Assembly: GCA_946894095.1 (NCBI GenBank)
Contig: OX335656.1
Location: forward strand, 7,331,001 to 7,395,000
Length of the DNA: 64,000 bases
Direction of reading: 5' to 3'
From: Incurvaria masculella
Lineage: Eukaryota > Arthropoda > Insecta > Lepidoptera > Incurvariidae
Both the position numbers and the translations under genes were made by a program. The notes beneath the pieces are model-generated. The model made no database searches, was not told where the DNA came from, and was given only the letters and a program-made list of their open reading frames with translations. Below, piece after piece: positions 32,046-43,066 of this stretch (position 1 is its first letter; each line of letters starts with the position of its first letter).

Positions 32046-33764
32046 ATTTTCATTCAGAGTTCATTCCATTGTTTACCGACCCGATATAATTAAATGTATT
32101 TTTACTTAAGCCCTTATCAAACTGATTGCATTGGTCCTATCACGCCCTAAGTGAAGAAATTTACCAGTATAGTGACGAATAACAGTTAAAGGGGTGTTGC
32201 ATCTAGGTAGATGGCGTCACGGTCGTTTGTCTCTATTTTTGTTATAGCTCAAAAATAGGTAGTAGCTGTGTGGAGAGATGGAAAGCTGGGTCAGGTCTCC
32301 TCTAGTCGTGACTTGATAGTTGTATATGTGTTAATTCGTTGGGAAACTTCGTTTGTGTGATATAAACTTCTTGTGGTTTTGACATGTTGGACGTTCTAAC
32401 GGATAGCGCCATCTAGCGCAATGCTAACTAGTTTCTATGCATCTGTTTGCTGCATTTGTTGGTATGTGAAACTAGCAGCTCTTTGTAGAGGGCGCTAGGG
32501 CGCCACAAATGTATTGTTAACATAGTGTACTTTTAATAATTATTTATGCAAGCAATGTGTTGTCACATGCCATTAATATAGAACGAGTTTTTGCATAAAT
32601 TGCAAATTATCCTGATGCAAATATCTACATACTTATGAACGTACGCACCTTATGAATAAGCATTCCTTATCTAATAGGAATGATTGACTGGACTGCAGCA
32701 CATCTGGACAGGACGCACCGGAAGGATAAATATTCGATTGACGCAATAACGTTCTTGGTTTGACTCATAAATAGTTTTAACTTTAAGGCTCCAACTGACT
32801 CCAGCGTTTAGCAAATAAACGATAACAGTGATCTCCGAAAGCACTGAGTTTGCGTGAAGAAACGAAATTGAGGTTTTTGACCTGTAGAGTCATCTTTTTT
32901 TAATTAAAATAAATTATTTACTGGATAAATATGTGATCTATTATAATATGAATATTGGAGGTTAGCGTCACATGGAGCCTTAACCATACCAGCGTACTTA
33001 CACATAATCGGTGGCCAGGCACCTGATTATCCCTAAAACGTCAAAATATCCGGCTACATAAATTATCTTTTGGGTCTTTCAGATGATTTCATAGACCTTA
33101 CTGTAAAACATTGTTAATTCGCGCCGCGCTCCGCTTGGAAAGTTCGCTATTCGATGTACAAACAAAACATTGCGATACCGCCATAACACGCCAGCACCGC
33201 AACAAATCAGCTGCCAAGCTGTACTGTAACCGTTGTAAGTATTGTTTCAGCTTCTCGGCATTGCAGTTTCCTGCTATAGTGAAGTCGGAGCCTGCTGTTT
33301 GTAAACAGCGCAGGCGCACGGCGCGCGGTTGCGGTAGGCTTGCGCGACCCACAATTTGAAGCGAGAAGCACTGCAGCTCTGCACCGGTGTCGATGCTTTC
33401 AGTGGCAATTCTCGAAATAAAACAGGGAATGCGGGTTCGGAGATGTTTTGCTAGGAACAAGGAACATTGAGCAGAAAATATACCAGGAAAATAACAAAAG
33501 TGCTAAGAGTGATTCACGCTCCAAAACATTGTTTATTCGCCGCATAAGCGTGGAAATTCAAAGAGTCAATGCCATAAGTGTATTAGGGCAGCCTCGGATA
33601 AATTTAATGAAATTTTCTATTAATTCTAATAAAATTTTTATTCTTCTATTATAAACCGTGTATATTTGTCTATCTCAGAATAAAAGTAAAAAAAGCCGAA
33701 AGTGCAATCCATGTTGCTCGTTACTCCATCTAAAATCATCTCGTTTCTGCCCTTTTCTGCCAGC
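32046..33764. other. Non-coding stretch upstream of VAT1
   Basis: No exon with the missing VAT1 N-terminal signature (the TGFGG region) was found on the minus strand. A 120-codon minus-strand open frame at 33098-33460 has no recognisable domain. 33115-33370 is richer in CpG than its surroundings and could be a promoter or 5' UTR; this is not proven. Confidence 0.4.
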
Positions 33765-33769
33765 ACGCT

Positions 33770-34065
33770 TGGACAATTCATTGTTTTCATACTGGCAACA
33801 TTATAACTGGTAATACTGAAAATTTTATAATCTATGCCTCTCTTCCGTTTCCGATGTTGGAGCGAATAAACGTATAATGTGAGCTCTCACAGCTTTATTT
33901 TCTCAAGTTTTTTATCCCTCGCTGAGGGCGTCCTGGTGGCTTGCCGCGACTTCGTGACGCCATAACCATGGCCGCGTGATCTTCCGAACTTCAGGAGGCG
34001 GCCCGCCGAGCGCAGTAAGGCACCGACATTTTCTTATAGCCTCGTGCGAGGCCGAAGACCCTCCA
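33770..34065 (+). repeat. 5' LTR of the BEL/Pao element
   Basis: Begins TGGACAATTC and ends ACCCTCCA; contains AATAAA (about 33865) as a likely polyadenylation signal. It differs from the 3' LTR at one position seen: C at 33893 versus T at 41233. Confidence 0.95.
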
Positions 34066-34070
34066 TAAAA

Positions 34071-34087
34071 TGGTCCTTCAGCCGGAT
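34071..34087 (+). other. Primer-binding site, tRNA-Tyr-like
   Basis: TGGTCCTTCAGCCGG starts 5 bp after the LTR. It is complementary to a tRNA 3' end of the form CCGGCT(C)GAAGGACCA, which is that of tRNA-Tyr with one base missing. Assignment by recall of the tRNA-Tyr acceptor sequence. Confidence 0.55.
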
Positions 34088-34982
34088 AGTATCACGCGCG
34101 CCGTGGATGCGTCACAGATCACCGTCGTGGGCATGCCGCCGAACATCAGCGAGGGAAGTTACGGTTGCGCCTGACCGCCCCGTCGATTCGTCGATTGCGG
34201 GAGGCGCCATCTTGCCGTCGCATCGTGTCGCGCCTTGCATATAGCAAGCGTGAGCGAGCGCACCTACGGAACGGAAGTTGCAGCTATTTCTGCGCGAGAA
34301 AAGCATGTTGTTTTTGCGCTCGCGCGGAATATCATCGAGCGAAATGCGGAACTCGGGCCTACGGCCATGACGCTCCACACTCTAACGTCGGAGAGCAGCG
34401 GTCGGAACTACAAATCTACACAGCGGATGCAGATCGTCGTCGTTCGAGTCGACCAGCTGATCGCCGGCGCGATGGCGCGGAGCGAAGTGTACCGGGTGTG
34501 AGATCCGCATTGTTTCGCTCGCTTCAGTCGTCACGTCAAGTGGCTATAAGTGTAGGTAACAATATAGATTGTGCAAGTGTATGGGCAATCAGTGTTATCA
34601 GTGAACTATTTCCGCTAGTCGGAAGTGTTGTGTTGCGTCAACGGTTTACCAGACTGTTGCATCAGTTAATTTCTGCCAAGTCAGAAAGTGTGTGGTCGCG
34701 TCAGCAGCTATTTATCAAAGACTGTCTAACTAATATTTTGAGTTGTCACTTCACTGTTTTAACCTTAAATGTACCTAATTGTGTTTTGTGTTTCGGGAAT
34801 TTAATTGTTCAGCAAGCTAGCGTGTTTTGTATTGTTCAAGTTTGGTTAGGTTTGTGTGATTCAACCTTCCACCCGGCAAATGTAGGTACATAGTGTGTAA
34901 GGATATTTTGATTGACAGCTTAAAATAAGTGCGATAACAAAATTGTTACTGTCCCTCACCGTCTTTCGTCTTAGAACCAAAA
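34088..34982 (+). other. BEL/Pao leader region
   Basis: No recognised protein. A 242-codon open frame at 34165-34893 is arginine- and cysteine-rich with no domain; it is more likely by-product of base composition (CpG-rich first half) than a gene. Confidence 0.6.
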
Positions 34983-37900
34983 ATGGCTCCTTCACAGGAA
35001 CCTGCTTCAGTGCAAGGCCTAGTAAATAGACGAAAATATATGAAGGGCAGAATCACATCATTAGAAAAGAGCATCGGGGATATCGGGCTGATCGATAGTG
35101 TAGGCTTAATCCTTAGCTTTATTTCAAGGCTGAGTGATCTATTTAGGAAGGCTGAGGAGATACAGCTAGAATTGGAGGGCTCGGACACTGCTAGTACAGG
35201 GATTTATAGCGAGGAAGGCGCTGTCATCGAGGACAAGTATTTGTCACTTGATGCCAGGCTGCGAGGGCGCTTGGAGGAGTTACAGACCAGCCAAGCAAAC
35301 ACGTCGGCCTGCGCACCAAAAAAAGGTGAGTGTGATGTGTCTCTCCCCAAATTGGTTATTCCCCATTTCTCTGGAGCCTTCCTGGAATGGCAAAACTTTA
35401 AGGACCTCTTCCTGAATATTATTCACAGAAATGACTCTTTGCCTCCAATAAAAAAATTCTACTATCTAAAATCAGCTCTGAAAGGAGAAGCCTCCACTCT
35501 GATAGAAAATATAGATTGCTCCGACGCTAATTATATGGTCGCTTGGAATACAATTCTAAAACGATATGACAACAAGTCCGTGCTTTTAAATCATCACATC
35601 AATGGCATTTTTGAAATGCCTAATGTGAAGAAAGGTGAAATTAGACCCCTCCTGAATACATTTTCACAGCATTTTAATTCTCTCACTGCCCTCAAGGTAC
35701 CTAACTTGGCTGATACTATTTTAATCCACATTTTGTCAAAAAAATTGGATCATGAAACGCTTATGGACTTTGAGCTGCAGAGAGATAATCAAACGTTACC
35801 GGTGTTGCAGGAATTCACCAATTACCTTGAGAAACGCTGCCAAGCGGGCGAGGCGCTAGCTCGAGACGACTGTCCGAGCCGCTCGAAGCCTTCACTGGCG
35901 TGCGTTATGAGCAACAAGGTAAGCAAGGTTGACATCATATGCAAATGCTGTTCTAAGGGGCCCCATGCATTAAAAAAATGCTACACCTTCCTAAAAAAGA
36001 CGCCACAGGAAAGGCGAAAGTTCATAGAAACTGAAAAGTTGTGTTGGATTTGCTTTAAGGCGAATCATTCGTCTTCAAAGTGCCACAGTCAGACTATGTG
36101 CACGAAATGCTCTGGTAGACATTGTAATCTACTGCACATTGAGTACCCTCGTGCAAGTGGAAATGTTGCTGACGCTGCGTCTCCACCCAACTCTAGCGGC
36201 TCGCAGAGCGTCAACGCGAGCCCCACCACGTTTAGCGGTAACGCTACGAGCGTGTCCTCGGACGGTACGAGAGGCGTCAAGTTGCTTTCCACAGCCTTGG
36301 TGCTAGTACGAGGGGCCGACGGACACGAACACACTGCTCGTGCGCTCCTCGACAACGCGAGTGAGCACAACTTCATTTCGTCTGAACTAGCGAGTCGGCT
36401 GAAATTAAGCAAGATGCCAGTGCGTTGGACGATAGGTGGTGTGGGCGGAGAGGTCGCAACTTTAGTGAGTCACACTGCAAATATCAACTTAAAATCTCGC
36501 TTTGGTTCTCACACATATTCCTTGGATTGTGGTATCCTAGAGAACATAACTAGCGACCTGCCTGGGTCCAGCTTTGATAAAAAATGTCTTAAGTGGCCGC
36601 ACTATATTCAACTTGCGGATCCCACTTTTAATATCTCGGGAAGAATTGACCTACTTTTATGTTCAGACTTCTTCTACAGAGTTATCTCCAAGGGTAAGAT
36701 CGACCTGGGTCCAAAAAATCCTGTCTTAGTTAACACCCGCTTGGGTTGGATTTTCGGTGGAACGTTAGCCAGCGACCTTGTATCAAAATCAGGTACGTGT
36801 CATTTTGTGGGGTCAGCTAACCCGGATACTTATGAATTGAATAAATCAATTACAAAATTCTGGGAAATTGAAGAAGTTGGTCGCTCGTCTTCCATTCTCA
36901 GTCAGGAAGAAAACATGTGCGAAGCGCTATATAAAAAAACTGTCACCCGTGATAGTTCGGGCCGATATCAAGTGGAATTGCCTATTTTCCCTGAGAAAGC
37001 TGGTCTTCTTGGGAATTCTTATGACCTAGCTCTTAACTGTTTTAGGTCTTTGGAACGCCGCTTCGCCAAAAATCCTAAATTCTTCACAGAATATAAAAGC
37101 TTTATCGATGAGTTTATAGAACTTGGTCATGCCAAGGAAGTGAAAGATTTTCCGTACGTTTCAGCTGAAGCAGGTTTTGAGTATTACCTCCCGCATCACG
37201 CTGTGATCAAGGAACACTCGACGAGCACTAAGCTGCGATGTGTCTTCAACGCGAGCGCCCCCACCTCATCCGGTACCTCTTTAAATCAAATTTTAATGGT
37301 TGGCCCTGCCACCCAGGCGGATCTATTCACAATTCTGATGCGGTTTCGAATGTTTGTATACGTCTTCATAACAGATATTACGAAAATGTACCGTCAAATT
37401 GCTGTAAAGGAAAAACATCAAGCCTTACAGCGTATTTTGTGGAGAGATGCGCCCACTGAAAAAATTAGATGCTTTCAACTCACCCGTGTTACGTATGGGA
37501 CAGCTCCAGCTAGTTTTCTAGCGACTCGCTGTTTGAAACAACTAGTTGAGGACGAAGGTAAGGATTATCCGCTCGCGTCGAAGACTCTGCTGAATAACTG
37601 TTATGTAGATGACATCATCAGTGGTGCAAATGATTTTTGCACTGCCGCTCAGTTGCAAGGGGAATTGATAGAGCTCCTGGGCAAGGGTCAATTTCAACTT
37701 CATAAATGGTTTTCAAATAACCAAAAGTTATTGGAATTAATTCCTAAGGACCACCATGAAAAATGCAATTTTGAATTGAGCGATGGCACTCCATCGTTGA
37801 AGACCTTGGGTATTGTGTGGTGTCCTACTAATGATTCATTTCAGATTAAGGTTCCGGCTACCAATGTAAAAAATACCACAACCAAACGACAAATACTTGC

Positions 37901-38777
37901 TCACATTGCTAAGATTTTTGATCCTTTGGGGTTGGTGTCGCCGGTATGTACTTGCGCAAAAATCATTATGCAAAGAATTTGGAAGGCCAATGTAGACTGG
38001 GACGATGTAGTGCCTAGTGACATATTTGACTCGTGGTCAGACTTTTGGAGCAATCTAGAAGCATTAAATACTATTGTAGTGCCTCGTTTTGTTTGTCAGG
38101 TGTCCAATGTGTGTTACGAATTACATGGGTTTGCCGACAGCTCTACGAAAGCGTATGGGTGCGTCATTTATTTGAGATCCACTGACAACAATGGAAAACA
38201 TATGGTAAGATTATTATGCTCTAAGTCTCGTGTGGCTCCTGTCCGGCCCGTTAGTCTTCCAAGACTTGAATTGTCTGCCGCAGTATTATTATCAAACTTA
38301 ACAAAGAATGTCCTTGAAACATTAAATATGAACCATATCAAGGTTTCTTATTACACTGATAGCTCCATTACCTTGTGTTGGATAAAATCTGAGGCATCTC
38401 GCTGGAATGTCTTTGTTGCTAATCGCGTTTCGGAGATTCAGTCGTTGTCCGCCAAGGAGGACTGGCATCATGTGCGGTCGGCTGACAATCCTGCCGACTT
38501 AGTTTCACGTGGAGTTCGTCCCACTGAATTGAAAACATCTGACCTATGGTGGTCCGGTCCCCCTTGGCTGTCACAAAATGTGGACAGTTGGCCCCCTGAG
38601 ACTACTTTCTCAGGGACGCACAATCTGAATTTAGAAGCACGATCAAACAACGTTTCTTGCGCAGTTACAACCGTAGCTGCTCCCAGGAATACTGTTTTTT
38701 TTAGACTTTTTCGAGCGATTCTCATCGCTGTCGAAACTCCAGCGCAGTATGGCGTTTGTCCTAAGGTTCATTCATAA
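34983..38777 (+). CDS. BEL/Pao Gag-protease-RT-RNase H polyprotein (frameshifted end)
   Basis: 1264 codons. Gag-like N-terminus (DUF1759-type, about residues 100-290), cysteine-rich zinc-knuckle region (C320 to about 385, with CWICFKANHSSSKC), pepsin-like protease with the catalytic D457 in LLDNASEHNFI (an unusual DNAS in place of the common DSGS), reverse transcriptase with the YVDD box at 874-877, and RNase H with D1052 in GFADSSTKAYG. The last ~25 residues, after the T-run at 38695-38702, are out of frame relative to the family; the expected sequence continues in the next frame. The protein would act in a virus-like particle in the cytoplasm. Confidence 0.92.
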   Translation: MAPSQEPASVQGLVNRRKYMKGRITSLEKSIGDIGLIDSVGLILSFISRLSDLFRKAEEIQLELEGSDTASTGIYSEEGAVIEDKYLSLDARLRGRLEELQTSQANTSACAPKKGECDVSLPKLVIPHFSGAFLEWQNFKDLFLNIIHRNDSLPPIKKFYYLKSALKGEASTLIENIDCSDANYMVAWNTILKRYDNKSVLLNHHINGIFEMPNVKKGEIRPLLNTFSQHFNSLTALKVPNLADTILIHILSKKLDHETLMDFELQRDNQTLPVLQEFTNYLEKRCQAGEALARDDCPSRSKPSLACVMSNKVSKVDIICKCCSKGPHALKKCYTFLKKTPQERRKFIETEKLCWICFKANHSSSKCHSQTMCTKCSGRHCNLLHIEYPRASGNVADAASPPNSSGSQSVNASPTTFSGNATSVSSDGTRGVKLLSTALVLVRGADGHEHTARALLDNASEHNFISSELASRLKLSKMPVRWTIGGVGGEVATLVSHTANINLKSRFGSHTYSLDCGILENITSDLPGSSFDKKCLKWPHYIQLADPTFNISGRIDLLLCSDFFYRVISKGKIDLGPKNPVLVNTRLGWIFGGTLASDLVSKSGTCHFVGSANPDTYELNKSITKFWEIEEVGRSSSILSQEENMCEALYKKTVTRDSSGRYQVELPIFPEKAGLLGNSYDLALNCFRSLERRFAKNPKFFTEYKSFIDEFIELGHAKEVKDFPYVSAEAGFEYYLPHHAVIKEHSTSTKLRCVFNASAPTSSGTSLNQILMVGPATQADLFTILMRFRMFVYVFITDITKMYRQIAVKEKHQALQRILWRDAPTEKIRCFQLTRVTYGTAPASFLATRCLKQLVEDEGKDYPLASKTLLNNCYVDDIISGANDFCTAAQLQGELIELLGKGQFQLHKWFSNNQKLLELIPKDHHEKCNFELSDGTPSLKTLGIVWCPTNDSFQIKVPATNVKNTTTKRQILAHIAKIFDPLGLVSPVCTCAKIIMQRIWKANVDWDDVVPSDIFDSWSDFWSNLEALNTIVVPRFVCQVSNVCYELHGFADSSTKAYGCVIYLRSTDNNGKHMVRLLCSKSRVAPVRPVSLPRLELSAAVLLSNLTKNVLETLNMNHIKVSYYTDSSITLCWIKSEASRWNVFVANRVSEIQSLSAKEDWHHVRSADNPADLVSRGVRPTELKTSDLWWSGPPWLSQNVDSWPPETTFSGTHNLNLEARSNNVSCAVTTVAAPRNTVFFRLFRAILIAVETPAQYGVCPKVHS

Positions 38778-40194
38778 TGTTAGAACTGACAAATCAAACA
38801 GAAATATTGAATTTGTGTCAAGCGAAGAATTGAACTATTCCTTGACCGTCATTGTGAAAATTATACAACGAGAATGGTATGGCAAATTAATGGATTCTCT
38901 GTCTGATCCGAATAAATCAAACAGTGTTGATTTAAAACCCTACAAGTTACAATTCTTAAATCCTTTTATGGATGAAAGCGGACTATTACGTGTCGGAGGC
39001 CGACTAAAATATTCAGACCTTAATGATAAACAAAGGTTTCCTCTGATCTTGCCTCCGGAAAGTAATGTTACTAATTTAATAGTAAGTTACGAACATGAGC
39101 GCTTATTGCATGCAGGCGCTCAATCAACTTTGGCTAGTTTACGCACTCGTTTTTGGTTCATAAATGGACGTAATATAGTACGCCAACTTATACATAAGTG
39201 TATTGCTTGTTTTAGGTTTAGAGCAGAAGGAATGAATCAGATTATGGCTGATTTACCGGCGGTGCGTATCACACCTGCCAGACCGTTTCTTAATGTAGGC
39301 GTCGACTACGCTGGTCCTATCTCAGTGAAACAATCACGCATAAGAAGTGCTGTCATTACAAAGGGTTATATATGCTTGTTCATTTGCATGGTTACCAAGG
39401 CATTGCATTTAGAATTAGTTTCAGATTTATCATCCCGAGAATTTATTAATTCACTAAATCGTCTTTGGTATCGTAGGGGAAAACCTGAAAGGATATTTAG
39501 TGATAACGCAACCACATTTCGCGGAGCTCATAACGAACTCAATAAATTATATTTCTTGCTGAACAATTCTAATTCTGAAATTTTTGATTGTGTTTCAAAA
39601 GAAGGTATAAAATGGTGTTACATACCCACCTACTCCCCACATTGGGGTGGCCTGTGGGAAAGTGGTGTGAAAATGGTTAAGCACCATTTAAAACGCATTT
39701 TAGGAAAAACAACATTGTCATATGAACATTTGAATACCGCTTTGATTCAAATTGAAGGTGTCATAAACTCTCGACCAATTTGCTATTCCAGTAATGATCC
39801 TAATGATCTCAATTGCTTGACACCAGCTCATTTTTTGATCAATGACAGGTTAACGTCCTTTCCAGAGTCAAATGTTCTACAGGTGGATGTTAATCGATTA
39901 TCATTATATGAACAAATAATAAGATGTAAACAGCAATTTTGGAAAAGATGGCACAAGGAGTATCTTACCTCCTTACAAGCAAGGTATAAATGGAACAAAA
40001 TTAAACCTAATTTGAAACAAAATGATATTGTGTTAATTAAGGATGATAATTTGCCGCCTCTTTCATGGTGTATTGGAAGAATTGTTGAATTGATAACCGG
40101 CCGTGATGGTCACATCAGAGCCGCCAATATAAAAACTATTAATGGCATTATTACGAGACCAATCACCAAAATATGCATTCTACCTATTGAATAA
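38749..40194 (+). CDS. BEL/Pao integrase region (separate frame)
   Basis: 481 codons from the ATG; the frame is open from 38677, so the true protein is probably the C-terminal part of the polyprotein rather than a separate start. The N-terminus carries the family's LSKLQRSMAFVLRF segment before the integrase. An H-x4-H...C-x2-C zinc module follows (H116, H121, then HKCIACF). The catalytic triad is D186 (GVDYAG), D252 (SDNATTF) and E304 (GGLWES). A C-terminal segment with LPPLSWCIGRIVEL ends in the usual BEL tail. The domain joins the new DNA copy into the genome. Confidence 0.92.
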   Translation: MAFVLRFIHNVRTDKSNRNIEFVSSEELNYSLTVIVKIIQREWYGKLMDSLSDPNKSNSVDLKPYKLQFLNPFMDESGLLRVGGRLKYSDLNDKQRFPLILPPESNVTNLIVSYEHERLLHAGAQSTLASLRTRFWFINGRNIVRQLIHKCIACFRFRAEGMNQIMADLPAVRITPARPFLNVGVDYAGPISVKQSRIRSAVITKGYICLFICMVTKALHLELVSDLSSREFINSLNRLWYRRGKPERIFSDNATTFRGAHNELNKLYFLLNNSNSEIFDCVSKEGIKWCYIPTYSPHWGGLWESGVKMVKHHLKRILGKTTLSYEHLNTALIQIEGVINSRPICYSSNDPNDLNCLTPAHFLINDRLTSFPESNVLQVDVNRLSLYEQIIRCKQQFWKRWHKEYLTSLQARYKWNKIKPNLKQNDIVLIKDDNLPPLSWCIGRIVELITGRDGHIRAANIKTINGIITRPITKICILPIE

Positions 40195-41097
40195 ATTGCA
40201 TGATCTGTCTACAAATGTGTGCATGACCTTATTATTAACTGTATAAATAATCAAAGCTATTGTGTCATATTAATGTTTGAGACAATTCGGTGTTAAAATC
40301 CTAAGGCCTCTTTTATTATGAAATGTTTTGGTTATATAGAATTTATACGCTTATGCTATATTACATTATAGCTTAGTATAGCCTTATGCGTTGCTTAACA
40401 TCAACCGACATTCAGTATGAGACGATTATTTAAAATGTATGTCCTATAAAATTATTTTGTTCTCAAATTGCTGAATCATATTATTGGAGTGCTTATATAA
40501 TTTGTAATATTTTTGTCTTGATCAATTCATTCGAATTCTAAGTAAAAGTTTTACTATCCAAATTCATTTATTGTCATGATCACATTAATTTAATTGCAAG
40601 GTGCATTCTATATAAATTTCATAGACTGCATGATAATGTCAAGCCTAAGCTACTATTTTTTGTGCTTGACTGCATTATTCCCACCAAAATTATTATGTCG
40701 TGTTTCTGTAAGTTGGTAAAGTGTCGAACCTATATGTTAAAAAATAGACCTCTTGCATTCTTTAGTAATTTGGTTGTATAATGTGTTCTCGCTATACTAT
40801 GATATGTATAGCTTGTAGCTATCATGCATGTTTCCTTCTTCAAATTAACTTAATTTCAATGCCTAACTATTGTTTAAAAATCTATGTTATGTCTTACAAA
40901 CTATTCTGCTCTTAATTCTGTGTAAGTAATTATTGGGTTATTTTGTGTAGATTGTGAGATAATATTTTTATAAATATTTAAAGTCAAGGTCATTAAATTT
41001 CAGGATTTTGCCATTGTCAAAAATGTATGTCTACGATGTGTCGTTGATACTTTATTCAGATTTTAGAGTTTCTGAGATGTTGAAAGATGTCCTTTCA
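40195..41097 (+). other. BEL/Pao 3' non-coding region
   Basis: About 900 bp of AT-rich sequence between integrase stop and polypurine tract. Only a 69-codon frame at the end, running into the LTR. No envelope-like protein, signal peptide or membrane segment recognised. Confidence 0.7.
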
Positions 41098-41108
41098 AGG
41101 GGGGAGTT
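41098..41108 (+). other. Polypurine tract
   Basis: AAGGGGGGAG directly precedes TTA and the 3' LTR, the expected plus-strand primer site. Confidence 0.85.
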
Positions 41109-41109
41109 A

Positions 41110-41405
41110 TGGACAATTCATTGTTTTCATACTGGCAACATTATAACTGGTAATACTGAAAATTTTATAATCTATGCCTCTCTTCCGTTTCCGATGTTGG
41201 AGCGAATAAACGTATAATGTGAGCTCTCACAGTTTTATTTTCTCAAGTTTTTTATCCCTCGCTGAGGGCGTCCTGGTGGCTTGCCGCGACTTCGTGACGC
41301 CATAACCATGGCCGCGTGATCTTCCGAACTTCAGGAGGCGGCCCGCCGAGCGCAGTAAGGCACCGACATTTTCTTATAGCCTCGTGCGAGGCCGAAGACC
41401 CTCCA
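41110..41405 (+). repeat. 3' LTR of the BEL/Pao element
   Basis: 296 bp, the same length as the 5' LTR with one base difference seen, followed by the target duplication ACGCT. Confidence 0.95.
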
Positions 41406-41410
41406 ACGCT

Positions 41411-42827
41411 TTACACACGTGTTGATTGAACAGAAAAATAATTCCTATCTCGACATTCGCTCCCACAGTCGTTCAATTACCCCGCCACCGTTATCAAAGA
41501 AGCTATTAACCTTCCAATAACAGTGTCGTGGGGCGACAAAGAGTCCGCGACTGAACGCTCTGGTAACAGCAGCAGGGGACTGGCAGCGCCGCCGCGCCCC
41601 TATGTGTGCGTACACTCATGTCACAGAATAATGATATCGTAGTAGAATAATAATGTGTGCCACCCTTCCGATTGGCGCATTCCGGGCGTCCGCAGCCGTG
41701 ACGAACGCTCGTCGCAACACAAAGCCATTCCAAATAATTACCACCGCATTTTATAAAACGAAGTCTAGTCGGCGCGGCACGGGGACGCGTCGACGAACGG
41801 CGTGAGCCAATCGCCCGCATTCGTTTTATTTAATCAATTAAATTCCCTCATCCGAAATGACTACATAAAAGAGCTCGTGAATAGGCTATAGATAACAATT
41901 TTCCTATTAGAATATGGTGCTTTCATAGAATTAATTTATCAATGCATGGACACATTTTTGTTTGCCGATTTCATTAACCTTATTGTTTAGATATTTATTG
42001 TTTAGATATTTATTTATTTATTTATTTATTTCCTTTAAATTGTACAATTTACACATATTCAATATACATATATAGTATAGCCGAACTGGGCGGTGTCGCC
42101 CGTGTCTCGGCTAGTCCTTCTTTTTTTAATAGTAAGCGGCACTTGACTTAAACTAAACTTATACTACATGCTTATTGCAATATAAGTTACAAAAATGTTA
42201 CTAACCCACCACCACTTGAAAAAATAAAATAATAGAGAAAAGTCAGCTATCCAAAACAAAAATAATTAAATAAAGTAACTATTATATTATTATATAAGTA
42301 CAATACTTTCTTGAATGACTGCACCTCTTTATTATAACTATTATATTATAGTGATTTAACTATTAAAACTTGGTTTCTAAGAAATTTTGTTTTATTATTT
42401 ATTTTATTTAAATATCTTATTTATGCAATGCTGTGTGCATTGCAGAATTAATTGGGAAGATATCATCGAATTTTGTATGAATATCCTGTACTCTAAACTG
42501 GTAAAAATATGATCAAACACGTCACTTTGTGTGGACAGTATGGAAGGTTCTCTATGCGGTTCACTAAAATAGACGTGTTTTAACATTGATCAACTCAGCT
42601 GTTTCTTCGTGCAACCGGGGCTTAGTTAAACCATCAAAGACATACTGGCGAGGTCTATAGCTCCAGAGAGGCACATATGACCACATTTGTGGTTGAAATA
42701 AGTGGCATTATAGAGATGGTGGAGAGGCAAACTATTGGGAATTTACCCTTGAGTCAAGTTAGCCAATCACTAACAATTTTCCTGAAAAAGAGAATTATTA
42801 TCTGAACATTATTACGTGTTGTGTGCT
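41411..42827. other. Non-coding stretch with short repeats
   Basis: No gene seen. (TTTA)n at about 42007-42032. The complement of 42545-42625 matches 28520-28612 and ends in CAACCGGGGC followed by TTA, a Harbinger-like MITE terminus. 41470-41830 is richer in CpG than its surroundings, without an exon signature. Confidence 0.5.
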
Positions 42828-42828
42828 T

Positions 42829-42943
42829 TCCATGGTTCAATGTAGCCGTGCAATATAAGGAAGGTCCTGACACGGCACCTACTTGTTCCCATATGATGAT
42901 GACGGTGCGTGGTGTTGTGAGCCATCATGTACAATTAATAAAA
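42829..42943 (+). mobile_element. SINE 3' fragment
   Basis: TTCAATGTAGCCGTGCAATAT and GGAAGGTCCTGACACGGCACC match the SINE 3' half; the A-rich tail is degenerate. Confidence 0.75.
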
Positions 42944-43066
42944 AATAAAAATAAACCTGTGTAATTAACTCATAAAGTGAACACGACTTCAAGATCAAAG
43001 TGAACCCACATTACATACATACCTATACTACATATATAATGCATTAAATATTATATTAACATGAAC

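Larger units (their letters stand above)
33770..41405 (+). mobile_element. BEL/Pao LTR retrotransposon, young and nearly complete
   Basis: 7636 bp bounded by 296-bp LTRs (TG...CA ends) and the 5-bp target duplication ACGCT (33765-33769, 41406-41410). Order: LTR, primer-binding site, ~900-bp leader, gag-protease-RT-RNaseH frame, overlapping integrase frame, ~900-bp 3' region, polypurine tract, LTR. Domain order with integrase last and the Pao-type RT and RNase H place it in BEL/Pao. No envelope gene is seen. Confidence 0.95.

Noticed and set aside
33098..33460. 120-codon minus-strand frame followed by a donor-like GTAAGG whose phase would fit the next VAT1 exon
   Set aside because: The encoded residues show none of the N-terminal strands expected of VAT1, and the phase match has a one in three chance.
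34165..34893. 242-codon frame in the BEL leader
   Set aside because: No domain, compositionally driven, upstream of the normal polyprotein start.
36089..36412. 107-codon antisense frame inside the BEL polyprotein
   Set aside because: Shadow of the coding strand, which has clear zinc-knuckle and protease motifs.
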